Made by a program: the position numbers and the translations under genes. Below are positions 1 through 5,967 of a DNA stretch of 5,967 bases, piece by piece; within the stretch, counting starts at the first letter, position 1; each line of letters begins with the position of its first letter. Under the pieces are notes generated by a model. The model searched no databases. It was not told where the DNA came from and saw nothing but the letters and a program-made list of their open reading frames with translations. Source of the stretch: Deltaproteobacteria bacterium (GTDB taxonomy: Bacteria > Desulfobacterota > GWC2-55-46 > JAUVFY01); the NCBI GenBank assembly GCA_030594025.1, contig JAUVFY010000092.1, forward strand, positions 1 through 5,967. Reading direction: 5' to 3'.

Positions 1-144
1 GAGCACCATTGACACGGCCTCCTTAAGGTTCTCCCGTGCTTCCTCCAGAGTCGCCACCTGGGTATTCGCCCCGGGCAACTCCTCAACGTATCCGATCCAC
101 CAGTCTTCTTCCTTTTCAAAGACCGCTGTAAATTGATTTTTCAT
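1..144 (-). CDS. HicB-family type II antitoxin, N-terminal part (cut by window edge)
   Basis: The visible 48 codons read MKNQFTAVFEKEEDWW, then IGYVEELPGA, then a TLEEARENLKEA helix. This is the usual start of the HicB/UPF0150 fold: a beta strand with aromatic residues, a 'Y-V-x-E-L-P-G-A' strand, then a 'T-L-E-E-A' helix. Family members neutralise HicA mRNA-interferase toxins and often repress their own operon through a C-terminal DNA-binding domain; stand-alone members also exist. The C-terminus, and any DNA-binding domain or hicA partner, lie beyond the left edge; nothing HicA-like precedes it in the window. An in-frame ATG three codons upstream (position 153) is an alternative start. The nearest good Shine-Dalgarno (AAGGAG, complement of 171-176) is 17 nt from that ATG and 26 nt from the chosen one, so initiation may be weak. 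It follows argD by 41 bp with no visible terminator, so read-through transcription is likely. Confidence 0.75.
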   Translation of the reverse strand, partial: MKNQFTAVFEKEEDWWIGYVEELPGANTQVATLEEARENLKEAVSMVL

Positions 145-185
145 GTAGCACATCTTCGGGTTTTTTCAAACTCCTTATCTCCCAC

Positions 186-1376
186 TTACTTATATTCCTC
201 GAAAACCCCCTTCAAAACGCTTGCCATCTCGTCAACCTCGGCCTCGGTTACGATAAGCGGCGGGAGGAAACGAAGGACAGTCCGGCCGATACAGTTTATG
301 AGAAGCCCCCTCTCCATGCATTTGTTGACGATTTCAGCCCCGGGCACGGTTAGCTCCATTCCAACGATAAGGCCCTTACCCCTTATCTCCTTTACGAACG
401 AATTTTTTTCCTTAAGTTCATTTAGACGCTGGACGAGATAAGCTCCGACCTTCCGGCAGTTCTCGAGGACCCCGTCCTCTAAGGTCGCCTTCACGGCCGC
501 CACACCCGCGGCGCTGGCGAGCGGGTTTCCCCCGAAGGTCGAAGCGTGCGAGCCTGGACCGAAGGCCCCTGCGACCCGGTCGGTCGCGAGCATCGCCCCT
601 ATGGCCACCCCTCCCGCGAGCCCCTTTGCAAGTGTCATGATGTCAGGGACCACATTGTAGTTCTCGTAGGCAAAAAGCGTCCCGGTCCTGCCCATACCCA
701 CCTGCACCTCGTCGAAGATTAAAAGTGTACCCGTCTCGGCGCACAGGGCCTTCAATTCCTTTAGATACCCCCCGTCCGGGAGGTTAACTCCCCCCTCGCC
801 CTGTATGGGCTCTACGAGCACGGCCGAGGTTTTTTCAGTTATCGCCCCGCGGACGGCTTCTATGTCATTGAACGGTGCGTAGGTGAACTTTTCGAGCAAG
901 GGCTCGAAGCCCTCCTGTATCTTCTTCTGGCCCGTTGCGGCCATGGCGGCCATGGTCCTTCCGTGGAAGGACTTTTCCATTGACACTATCTGGAACCGTG
1001 CCTCGCCCCGGGCGCTGAAGAACTTCCGCGCTAACTTTATCGCCGCCTCGTTCGCCTCGGCCCCGGAGTTGCAGAAAAATACCCTGTCGGCAAAGCTTCT
1101 GGCGCACAAAAGCTCGGCGAGCTCGGCCTGGGGCCCAATATGATAGAGGTTAGATACGTGAATGAGGGTCTCGGACTGCTTTTTTAACGCGGCCACAACC
1201 TTCGGATGGCAGTGCCCGAGGTTATTTACGGCAAGGCCCGAGACGAAATCAAGATACTCCTTTCCGTCGCCGTCCCAGAGCCTCGTGCCCTTGCCCCGGA
1301 CAAAGGCCACGGGAAAGCGTTTGTAAGTTGCGGCCACGTGGCGGGCCGTAAGCTCTATTATCTCCCTGTTGGTCAA
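186..1376 (-). CDS. argD: Acetylornithine aminotransferase (class III PLP aminotransferase)
   Basis: The 396-residue product should transfer an amino group between glutamate and N-acetylglutamate semialdehyde, giving N-acetylornithine in cytosolic arginine synthesis; some ArgD enzymes also act on succinyldiaminopimelate in lysine synthesis. The length is normal and the protein looks intact. Visible class III features are the substrate/cofactor segment SGAEANEAA (104-112), the F-H-G motif (137-139), the E-P-I-Q-G-E-G-G segment (189-196), the cofactor-binding D-E-V-Q (D222), the Schiff-base lysine K251 in LAKGLAGG, and TFGGNPL (280-286). The start is TTG, chosen because there is no nearby ATG in frame and because AAGGAAAGGG lies just upstream. 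The TTG overlaps the TGA stop of the HEPN-like gene (TTGA). Context with argB supports the arginine role over other class III aminotransferases such as 4-aminobutyrate or ornithine aminotransferases. Confidence 0.93.
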   Translation of the reverse strand: MTNREIIELTARHVAATYKRFPVAFVRGKGTRLWDGDGKEYLDFVSGLAVNNLGHCHPKVVAALKKQSETLIHVSNLYHIGPQAELAELLCARSFADRVFFCNSGAEANEAAIKLARKFFSARGEARFQIVSMEKSFHGRTMAAMAATGQKKIQEGFEPLLEKFTYAPFNDIEAVRGAITEKTSAVLVEPIQGEGGVNLPDGGYLKELKALCAETGTLLIFDEVQVGMGRTGTLFAYENYNVVPDIMTLAKGLAGGVAIGAMLATDRVAGAFGPGSHASTFGGNPLASAAGVAAVKATLEDGVLENCRKVGAYLVQRLNELKEKNSFVKEIRGKGLIVGMELTVPGAEIVNKCMERGLLINCIGRTVLRFLPPLIVTEAEVDEMASVLKGVFEEYK

Positions 1377-2044
1377 AGCCCTTTCCTTTTCAAACTTTCA
1401 TTGTGTTCATGGAGTATGTCGAGCACAAGGTCCACGTCGTCTATGTTGACGGGCTTCAACTCAAAGGTATTCCCGTCATAGACGGCCGAGTATGTATCGA
1501 AGATATCCTGCATGACTAAAACGATTTCATCCAGGTCCGACCACTTGATTACGGATTTCTCGAAGAGCCTTGTGGGCTCTGTAAAATGCCTCTTGTCGAA
1601 ATGCGCATAGAACCTGTTGCGTCTGAGCTTGATGCTGGCAATAGCTTCGTCAAGCTCCCTTATCCTCCGGCGGTCTCTTTTTATGGTCCCGCAGGTTATC
1701 GGCTCGCGCCTTAACATCAAATGACCGTCCGGGTAATTCTTGCGTCTTTGAAGCGCCTCTATGGAGAAAATATCAATGTTCTTTTCGATAAAGCTCAGAT
1801 ACTTCGGGAAACCGAGCTTCTCCCTCGGGTTAAGGAGCTTATAGGTCCAGATTATGATTTCCGTTAACAGTGCTTCGAGCACGCGGGCGAAGAAGGCGGG
1901 TGCGATGTTCATCTCATCCAACCGGTCGGCCTTCCGCTCGTGCAGGTGTTTGAAGAGCTCGATTGCGCTCACCAGGCGAATACACTCCCTCAAAAGTGCT
2001 TCCCTGTATTCTTCGAATTGCCTTTCCGGGTCCATCAATCCCAT
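1373..2044 (-). CDS. HEPN-domain-like protein, AbiU2-type (putative RNase or nucleic-acid-binding)
   Basis: The 223-residue protein is strongly helical and charged, with no signal peptide or membrane segment. Residues 142-148 read R-N-R-F-Y-A-H, which fits the HEPN catalytic motif R-[N/H/D]-x4-H, followed by F-D-K at 149-151. The motif follows a charged helix at about 122-141 (KRDRRRIRELDEAIASIKL), as in HEPN proteins, where motif residues sit at a helix dimer interface and cut RNA. The spacing and the 'AHFDK' tail resemble the AbiU2 HEPN family, named after an abortive-infection protein; this is my recognition, not a search. No MNT nucleotidyltransferase partner is visible nearby. The start is ATG at 2044 without a clear Shine-Dalgarno; an in-frame ATG three codons later (2035) is equally possible. 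The stop overlaps the argD start by 4 nt. The molecular target is unknown; a structural or regulatory HEPN role cannot be excluded. Confidence 0.6.
   Translation of the reverse strand: MGLMDPERQFEEYREALLRECIRLVSAIELFKHLHERKADRLDEMNIAPAFFARVLEALLTEIIIWTYKLLNPREKLGFPKYLSFIEKNIDIFSIEALQRRKNYPDGHLMLRREPITCGTIKRDRRRIRELDEAIASIKLRRNRFYAHFDKRHFTEPTRLFEKSVIKWSDLDEIVLVMQDIFDTYSAVYDGNTFELKPVNIDDVDLVLDILHEHNESLKRKGL
1379..1388 (-). promoter_or_regulatory. Ribosome binding site of argD, inside the end of the HEPN-like gene
   Basis: On the minus strand the sequence AAGGAAAGGG ends two bases before the TTG start; the AAGGA part is spaced 7 nt from it. It supports the unusual TTG as the real start. Because it sits inside the last codons of the upstream gene, argD translation is probably coupled to translation of that gene. 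Confidence 0.6.
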
Positions 2045-2108
2045 TTAAACGTTTTTAAACGCCAGACCGCCCCTTGTACGACTGTACGACAAAACCCCGG
2101 TTCCTTTT
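2045..2108. other. Spacer with an A/T palindrome and an 8-bp tandem repeat
   Basis: This 64-bp gap between the DUF2845-type gene and the HEPN-like gene holds two small structures. CGTTTTTAAACG (2050-2061) is palindromic apart from its two central bases and abuts the HEPN-like start. TGTACGAC is repeated in perfect tandem (2075-2082, 2083-2090). No convincing -35/-10 pair, terminator or Shine-Dalgarno was found, so the function is unknown. Confidence 0.5.
2075..2090. repeat. Perfect 8-bp tandem repeat (TGTACGAC x2)
   Basis: Two exact copies lie head to tail in the spacer upstream of the HEPN-like gene. Each contains the self-complementary GTAC. It could be a protein-binding site or a replication-slippage product; the sequence alone does not decide. 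Confidence 0.6.
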
Positions 2109-2468
2109 TTACGGTTTGTCCCCGATATCTATCTTAACGAGCGTGTCACCCTCGAATGTAAGGATCCTGGGGAAGTGGTACCTGCTCCTCTGGTAGACCC
2201 ACTTCTCAATTGTTACGGTCAGCTCGCGTATCTCAATACCGACTTCGTCTTCGTCCCTGAGCTTAAATTCCTTCCTCCCGATGGTCTTCTCTCCCACGAC
2301 TTCCTTCAGCAGGGGCTCCCCGCACGTTAAAAGGACCGTGTACTTCGTGTCCCCCACGCTTACGAGCCTCGATTTGCACCTCATGGTATCAAAGCCCAGA
2401 GCACTATCAGCGCTTCCCGATATAAAAATGGCAATAATGCCTGCAATTAAAAGTCTTCTCATCTTCAT
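2109..2468 (-). CDS. Small exported protein of the DUF2845 type
   Basis: The 119-residue product begins MKMRRLLIAGIIAIFISG, a basic start and hydrophobic core typical of a Sec signal peptide, with probable cleavage near residue 25 (SALG|FD). There is no lipobox cysteine at that place, so it is predicted to be periplasmic rather than a lipoprotein. The mature part carries the DUF2845 pattern: M-R-C-K-S-R-L-V-S-V-G-D-T (29-41), then T-C-G-E-P (48-52), then W-V-Y (90-92) and a final L-T-F-E-G-D-T-L-V-K-I strand pair (103-113). Cysteines 31 and 49 are the likely conserved pair and could form a disulfide. The family function is unknown; the G-D-T-K...C-G-E-P layout recalls the small BamE/SmpA-like fold, which is only an analogy. 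The ATG start has no good Shine-Dalgarno. It lies 58 bp after prmC and 64 bp before the HEPN-like gene, in the same direction. Confidence 0.75.
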   Translation of the reverse strand: MKMRRLLIAGIIAIFISGSADSALGFDTMRCKSRLVSVGDTKYTVLLTCGEPLLKEVVGEKTIGRKEFKLRDEDEVGIEIRELTVTIEKWVYQRSRYHFPRILTFEGDTLVKIDIGDKP

Positions 2469-2526
2469 GGGATTTTTAGTTAATTTTTCGATTTTTAAAT
2501 CTTCCGATTTTCCGATTAAAAACCGG
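2469..2526. other. A/T-rich spacer with small repeats between prmC and the DUF2845-type gene
   Basis: The 58-bp gap contains GATTTTTAAATC (2490-2501), palindromic except for its two central bases, followed by a TTCCGATT / TTCCGATT direct repeat (about 2503-2517). It is far more A/T-rich than the flanking genes. It may hold an internal promoter or a weak stem-loop, but I could not identify consensus promoter boxes or a GC-rich intrinsic terminator. Confidence 0.4.
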
Positions 2527-3414
2527 CTATCCGACGCGTTTTCGAGCCCTCACGATACGCTCGATGCCCGAAAGGTCCTTTATTATCCCGGGGGCCTCGA
2601 ATTCCCCGGTCTCTGAGATTATTTTAACCGCCTCACGGGATTGACCGAAGCCTATCTCGACCAATAGCACACCCCCGGGCCTTAAATACTCCGTAGAACC
2701 CGCCGCTATCCTCTTAAGGAAGTAAAACCCGTCCTGGCCGCCGTAAAGGGCCCTGTAGGGCTCGAAGAGCCTCACCTCGGGCTGGGCCTCTTTCAGCTCA
2801 TCCCCGGGGACGTAGGGGGGGTTTGATACGACAATGTCAAAGGAGGCCTCAAGGCCCCTCTCCTCAAGGGGTTTAAAGAGGTCGCCCTCGAGGAATTTTA
2901 TCCGCCCGGCCACGCCGTTAGCCGAGGCGTTCTCCCTTGCGAGTTTTAGCGCATTGGGAGAGATGTCCGTCGCTATTATGAGGGCCCCGGGCGCTTCCTT
3001 TGCCACGGCCACTGCGATACAGCCGCTACCGGTACAGACGTCCAGGACCCGGGGCGTTGAGGATTTTTTTTTAGCTGCAGCAGCCGCAGCACAAGCCGCT
3101 ATTGCCTCGCCCGCAAGGAGCTCTGTCTCCGGCCTGGGGATCAAAACATTATGATTTACCTTTAGCCTCAGGCCCCGGAACTCGGTACTCCCGGTTATGT
3201 ACTGCAAGGGCTCCCGGCGGCACCTTCTTTCCAGCCATTCGTTTAATGTTTCAAGCCTCTCGGGCCCGACCTCAGCATCCCTTTTAAGGTATACCTCCGC
3301 GGGCTTAAACCCCATCAAATCGGCCAGCATTAGCTGGGCCTCTCTCCCGGGGTCCGGGATACCATGGGTTTTAAGGATTTTTTCGGCCCGGGCAAGGGCT
3401 CCATTGAGCGTCAT
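2527..3414 (-). CDS. prmC: Peptide chain release factor N5-glutamine methyltransferase
   Basis: PrmC (HemK) methylates the glutamine of the GGQ motif in release factors RF1 and RF2, using S-adenosylmethionine, in the cytosol. With the chosen start the product is 295 residues, close to the family norm. The N-terminal helical substrate-binding domain spans about 1-85 and contains Q-Y-I-T-G (71-75) and the family signature LIPRPETE (91-98). The Rossmann methyltransferase domain has the SAM-binding DVCTGSGCIAVA (125-136), acidic D150 and the catalytic N-P-P-Y (198-201). Between the two domains lies an unusual Ala-rich then K-K-K stretch (about 106-117). Start: ATG at 3414 has AAAAGG upstream at reasonable spacing and fits the family N-terminus. 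An alternative in-frame ATG at 3462 overlaps the argB stop (TAATG) and would add 16 Lys-rich residues. A still longer reading deep into argB is rejected. PrmC usually neighbours prfA; here it follows argB instead. Confidence 0.93.
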   Translation of the reverse strand: MTLNGALARAEKILKTHGIPDPGREAQLMLADLMGFKPAEVYLKRDAEVGPERLETLNEWLERRCRREPLQYITGSTEFRGLRLKVNHNVLIPRPETELLAGEAIAACAAAAAAKKKSSTPRVLDVCTGSGCIAVAVAKEAPGALIIATDISPNALKLARENASANGVAGRIKFLEGDLFKPLEERGLEASFDIVVSNPPYVPGDELKEAQPEVRLFEPYRALYGGQDGFYFLKRIAAGSTEYLRPGGVLLVEIGFGQSREAVKIISETGEFEAPGIIKDLSGIERIVRARKRVG

Positions 3415-3461
3415 CAAGGAAGGCCTTTTATTTTTTGCCTTTTTTGCCTGATGAGTCTGCA

Positions 3462-4355
<894 letters not shown>

Positions 4356-4361
<6 letters not shown>

Positions 4362-5726
4362 TATGTACCTCGAGAGGTCCGCGTCGTCCACTATGTCCTT
4401 GAGCCTCTTCGTTACGTACTCGCTGTCTATTACGACCTTTTCTGCGCCCATCTGCGGGGCATCGAAGGATATCTCGTCAAGCACCCTCTCGATTACCGTA
4501 TGCAGCCTCCGGGCCCCGATGTTCTCCATCCTGTCATTTACGGTGGTGGCGATAGAGGCTATCTCCCTTATCGCGTCGTCGGTGAAGACGAGCTCAATAG
4601 CTTCGGTCTCGAGGAGCGCCCTGTACTGCTTTATGAGTGCGTTCTCGGGCTCGGTGAGTATCCTCACGAAATCCTCCTCGCCCAGAGAAGAGAGCTCGAC
4701 CCTTATGGGGAACCTCCCCTGGAACTCGGGTATGAGGTCCGAGGGCTTTGCCGCGTGGAAGGCCCCCGAGGCTATGAAAAGTATGTGGTCGGTCTTGACC
4801 ATGCCGTACTTCGTGTTTATCGTCGAGCCCTCGACAATGGGAAGCAGGTCCCTTTGCACGCCTTCCCTTGAGACGTCCGGGCCCTGGCCCGCCTGCCTTG
4901 AGGCTATCTTGTCTATCTCGTCTATGAACACAATGCCCGACTGCTCGACCCTGTCTATGGCCTGCTTGTAGACCCTGTCCATGTCGATTAGCTTCTGTGC
5001 CTCCTCCTGGGCGAGTATCTCGATGGCCTCCCGGACCCTGACCTTCCTCCTCCTGGTCTTCTTGGGGAAGAGGTTCGAGAACATCTCCTTCATGTTTATG
5101 TCCATCTCCTCCACCCCGGCGGCGGAGAATATCTCGACCACCGGGCCCTTCTGCTCGGTCTGCTCCACCTCCACGGTCCTCTCGTCGAGTTTTCCCTCCC
5201 TCAGCAGGGCCCTCAGCTTCTCCCTCGTGGTCTTCTGTAGCTCCCTTTCCTTTAGAAGCCTCTCCGTATCCAGCTCCCCGGGGACATGGGGCTTCAAGGG
5301 GCTCGCGGTCGCCGGCGGAAGAAGGCTGTCGAGGAGCCTCTCCTCTGCGGCCTCCCTCGCCTTTTTCATCACCTTCACCTTCTCCTCGTCCTTCAGCATC
5401 TTCACCGAGAGCTCTGTCAGGTCCCTTATGATGCTCTCAACGTCACGACCCACGTAGCCCACCTCAGTGAACTTGCTCGCCTCGACCTTTATGAACGGGG
5501 CCTGGGCGAGTTTCGCGAGCCTCCTCGATATCTCGGTCTTGCCCACGCCCGTGGGTCCTATCATTATTATGTTCTTCGGGGCTATCTCGTCACGGAGCTC
5601 GGGCCTTATCTGCTGCCTTCTCCACCTGTTCCTCAAAGCTATGGCAACGGCCCTCTTGGCTTCATGCTGACCTATGATGTATTTATCGAGCTCCGAGACT
5701 GTCTCTTTCGGGGTAAAACTTCTCAT
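4356..5726 (-). CDS. hslU: HslU (ClpY), ATPase subunit of the HslVU protease
   Basis: The 456-residue AAA+ unfoldase forms a hexameric ring that unfolds proteins and feeds them into the HslV peptidase in the cytosol. In order: the N-terminal [16 protein letters not shown] segment (5-20), Walker A GPTGVGKT (57-64, K63), the pore-loop G-Y-V-G (90-93) that grips substrate, a charged helical I-domain (about 110-245), Walker B I-V-F-I-D-E-I-D (265-272), the probable arginine finger R338 in F-Q-G-R-F-P, and a sensor-2 G-A-R-R-L-H (404-409). The C-terminus D-A-D-L-S-R-Y-I-L matches the conserved tail that inserts into HslV and activates it. The I-domain and length are normal for the family. The ATG start is well supported by AGGAGG ten bases upstream. 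It follows hslV on the same strand, as usual, but with a repeat-filled 159-bp gap. Confidence 0.98.
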
Positions 5727-5736
5727 AATTAAAAAA

Positions 5737-5743
5737 ACCTCCT
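5737..5743 (-). promoter_or_regulatory. Strong Shine-Dalgarno of hslU
   Basis: The minus strand reads AGGAGGT, then a T-rich run, with 10 nt before the ATG of hslU. It fixes the start and shows that hslU has its own efficient initiation despite the long distance from the hslV stop. Confidence 0.85.
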
Positions 5744-5749
5744 GCTACT

Positions 5750-5879
5750 TTTATTTCAGGGGTCATGGACCGTGTCATGGACCGGGTCATTAACCCCTTT
5801 TTTCACCTTAATCCGTCCATGCGTTTATTTCAGGGGTCATGAACCGGGTCATTGACCCTTTCTTAACCTTAATCCGTCC
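5750..5879. repeat. Imperfect tandem repeat between hslV and hslU with 12-bp palindromic units
   Basis: Two copies (5750-5818 and 5824-5879) share TTTATTTCAGGGGTCATG at one end and CCTTAATCCGTCC at the other. The first copy is longer because it holds one extra 12-bp unit. Units in copy 1 are GGTCATGGACCG (5761-5772), TGTCATGGACCG (5773-5784) and GGTCATTAACCC (5785-5796); in copy 2 GGTCATGAACCG (5835-5846) and GGTCATTGACCC (5847-5858). GGGTCATTGACCC (5846-5858) is a palindrome apart from its central base. The TATTTCAG edge occurs a third time at the hslV stop (5887-5894), with spacings of 61 and 74 bp. In the transcript, GGGUCA and UGACCC arms can pair, so hairpins are likely. The role is unknown: a repeat-family member, a protein-binding site or a transcript structure. 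Confidence 0.85.
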
Positions 5880-5885
5880 CTACTG

Positions 5886-5967
5886 CTATTTCAGTTCTTC
5901 GACCGATATCTGGTCATTTGTATAAATGCAGACCTCGGCGGCGGCCTTCATGGCCTCGACCGCGATC
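5886..5967 (-). CDS. hslV: HslV (ClpQ) peptidase subunit, C-terminal 26 residues
   Basis: Only the end of the gene is present, reading IAVEAMKAAAEVCIYTNDQI then SVEELK and a TAG stop. The A-x-x-V/I-C-I-Y-T-N...E-E-L tail is the typical C-terminus of HslV, the threonine peptidase that forms the double hexameric ring of the HslVU protease. Its position just upstream of hslU in the same direction confirms this. The catalytic N-terminal threonine lies beyond the right edge. Confidence 0.93.
   Translation of the reverse strand, partial: IAVEAMKAAAEVCIYTNDQISVEELK

Noticed and set aside
2091..2120. AACCGGGGTT-like inverted repeat after the DUF2845-type gene as a terminator
   Set aside because: The arms are four bases with almost no loop and no T-run follows on the minus strand.
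4363..4971. Plus-strand open frame of 202 residues opposite hslU
   Set aside because: It is the antisense of a highly conserved hslU region, Ser-rich and without domain features; long antisense frames are expected opposite GC-biased genes.
5758..5806. Minus-strand short open frame through the hslV-hslU repeat (GTG start, V-N-D-P-V-H-D-T-V-H-D-P-like product)
   Set aside because: It is about 16 codons, arises from the 12-bp repeat, has no clear ribosome binding site, and the second repeat copy does not keep the frame.
5750..5894. CRISPR array
   Set aside because: There are only two imperfect long copies and contiguous 12-bp units without unique spacers, and no cas genes are present.

Overview
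All recognisable genes in this window lie on the minus strand, so transcription runs from right to left. The layout is [hslV end] - hslU - argB - prmC - DUF2845-type secreted protein - HEPN-like protein - argD - [start of a HicB-family antitoxin]. Codon use favours G/C, the coding regions are fairly GC-rich, and the spacers are short and A/T-rich. The HslVU protease followed directly by arginine genes, together with a DUF2845 protein, suggests a bacterium of the old Deltaproteobacteria (Desulfobacterota or similar, with a Geobacter-like hslVU-arg order recalled from general knowledge). This assignment is inference from gene content, not a database match.

Right part (about 4356-5967): the last 26 codons of hslV, the peptidase of the HslVU/ClpYQ protease, then complete hslU, the AAA+ unfoldase. 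The 159-bp gap between them is occupied by an imperfect tandem repeat. Its core is made of 12-bp near-palindromic GGTCATNNACCN units, and its edge resembles the 3' end of hslV.

Middle (about 2527-4310): argB (N-acetylglutamate kinase, with features of the arginine-inhibited hexameric class) and prmC (release-factor glutamine methyltransferase). The start of prmC is ambiguous between an ATG that overlaps the argB stop and an ATG 48 bp downstream.

Left part (1-2468): a small exported protein with the DUF2845 pattern, then a 223-residue protein carrying an R-N-x4-H HEPN motif like that of AbiU2-type abortive-infection/ribonuclease proteins. Its stop codon overlaps the TTG start of argD (acetylornithine aminotransferase) in a TTGA junction. 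A HicB-like antitoxin begins 41 bp after argD and is cut by the left edge.

The core of the window is ordinary housekeeping (regulated proteolysis, arginine synthesis, translation termination). The unusual parts are the HEPN-like gene translationally coupled to argD in the middle of an arginine operon, the hslV-hslU repeat, and the recurring palindromic NTTTTTAAAN elements in three consecutive intergenic spacers.
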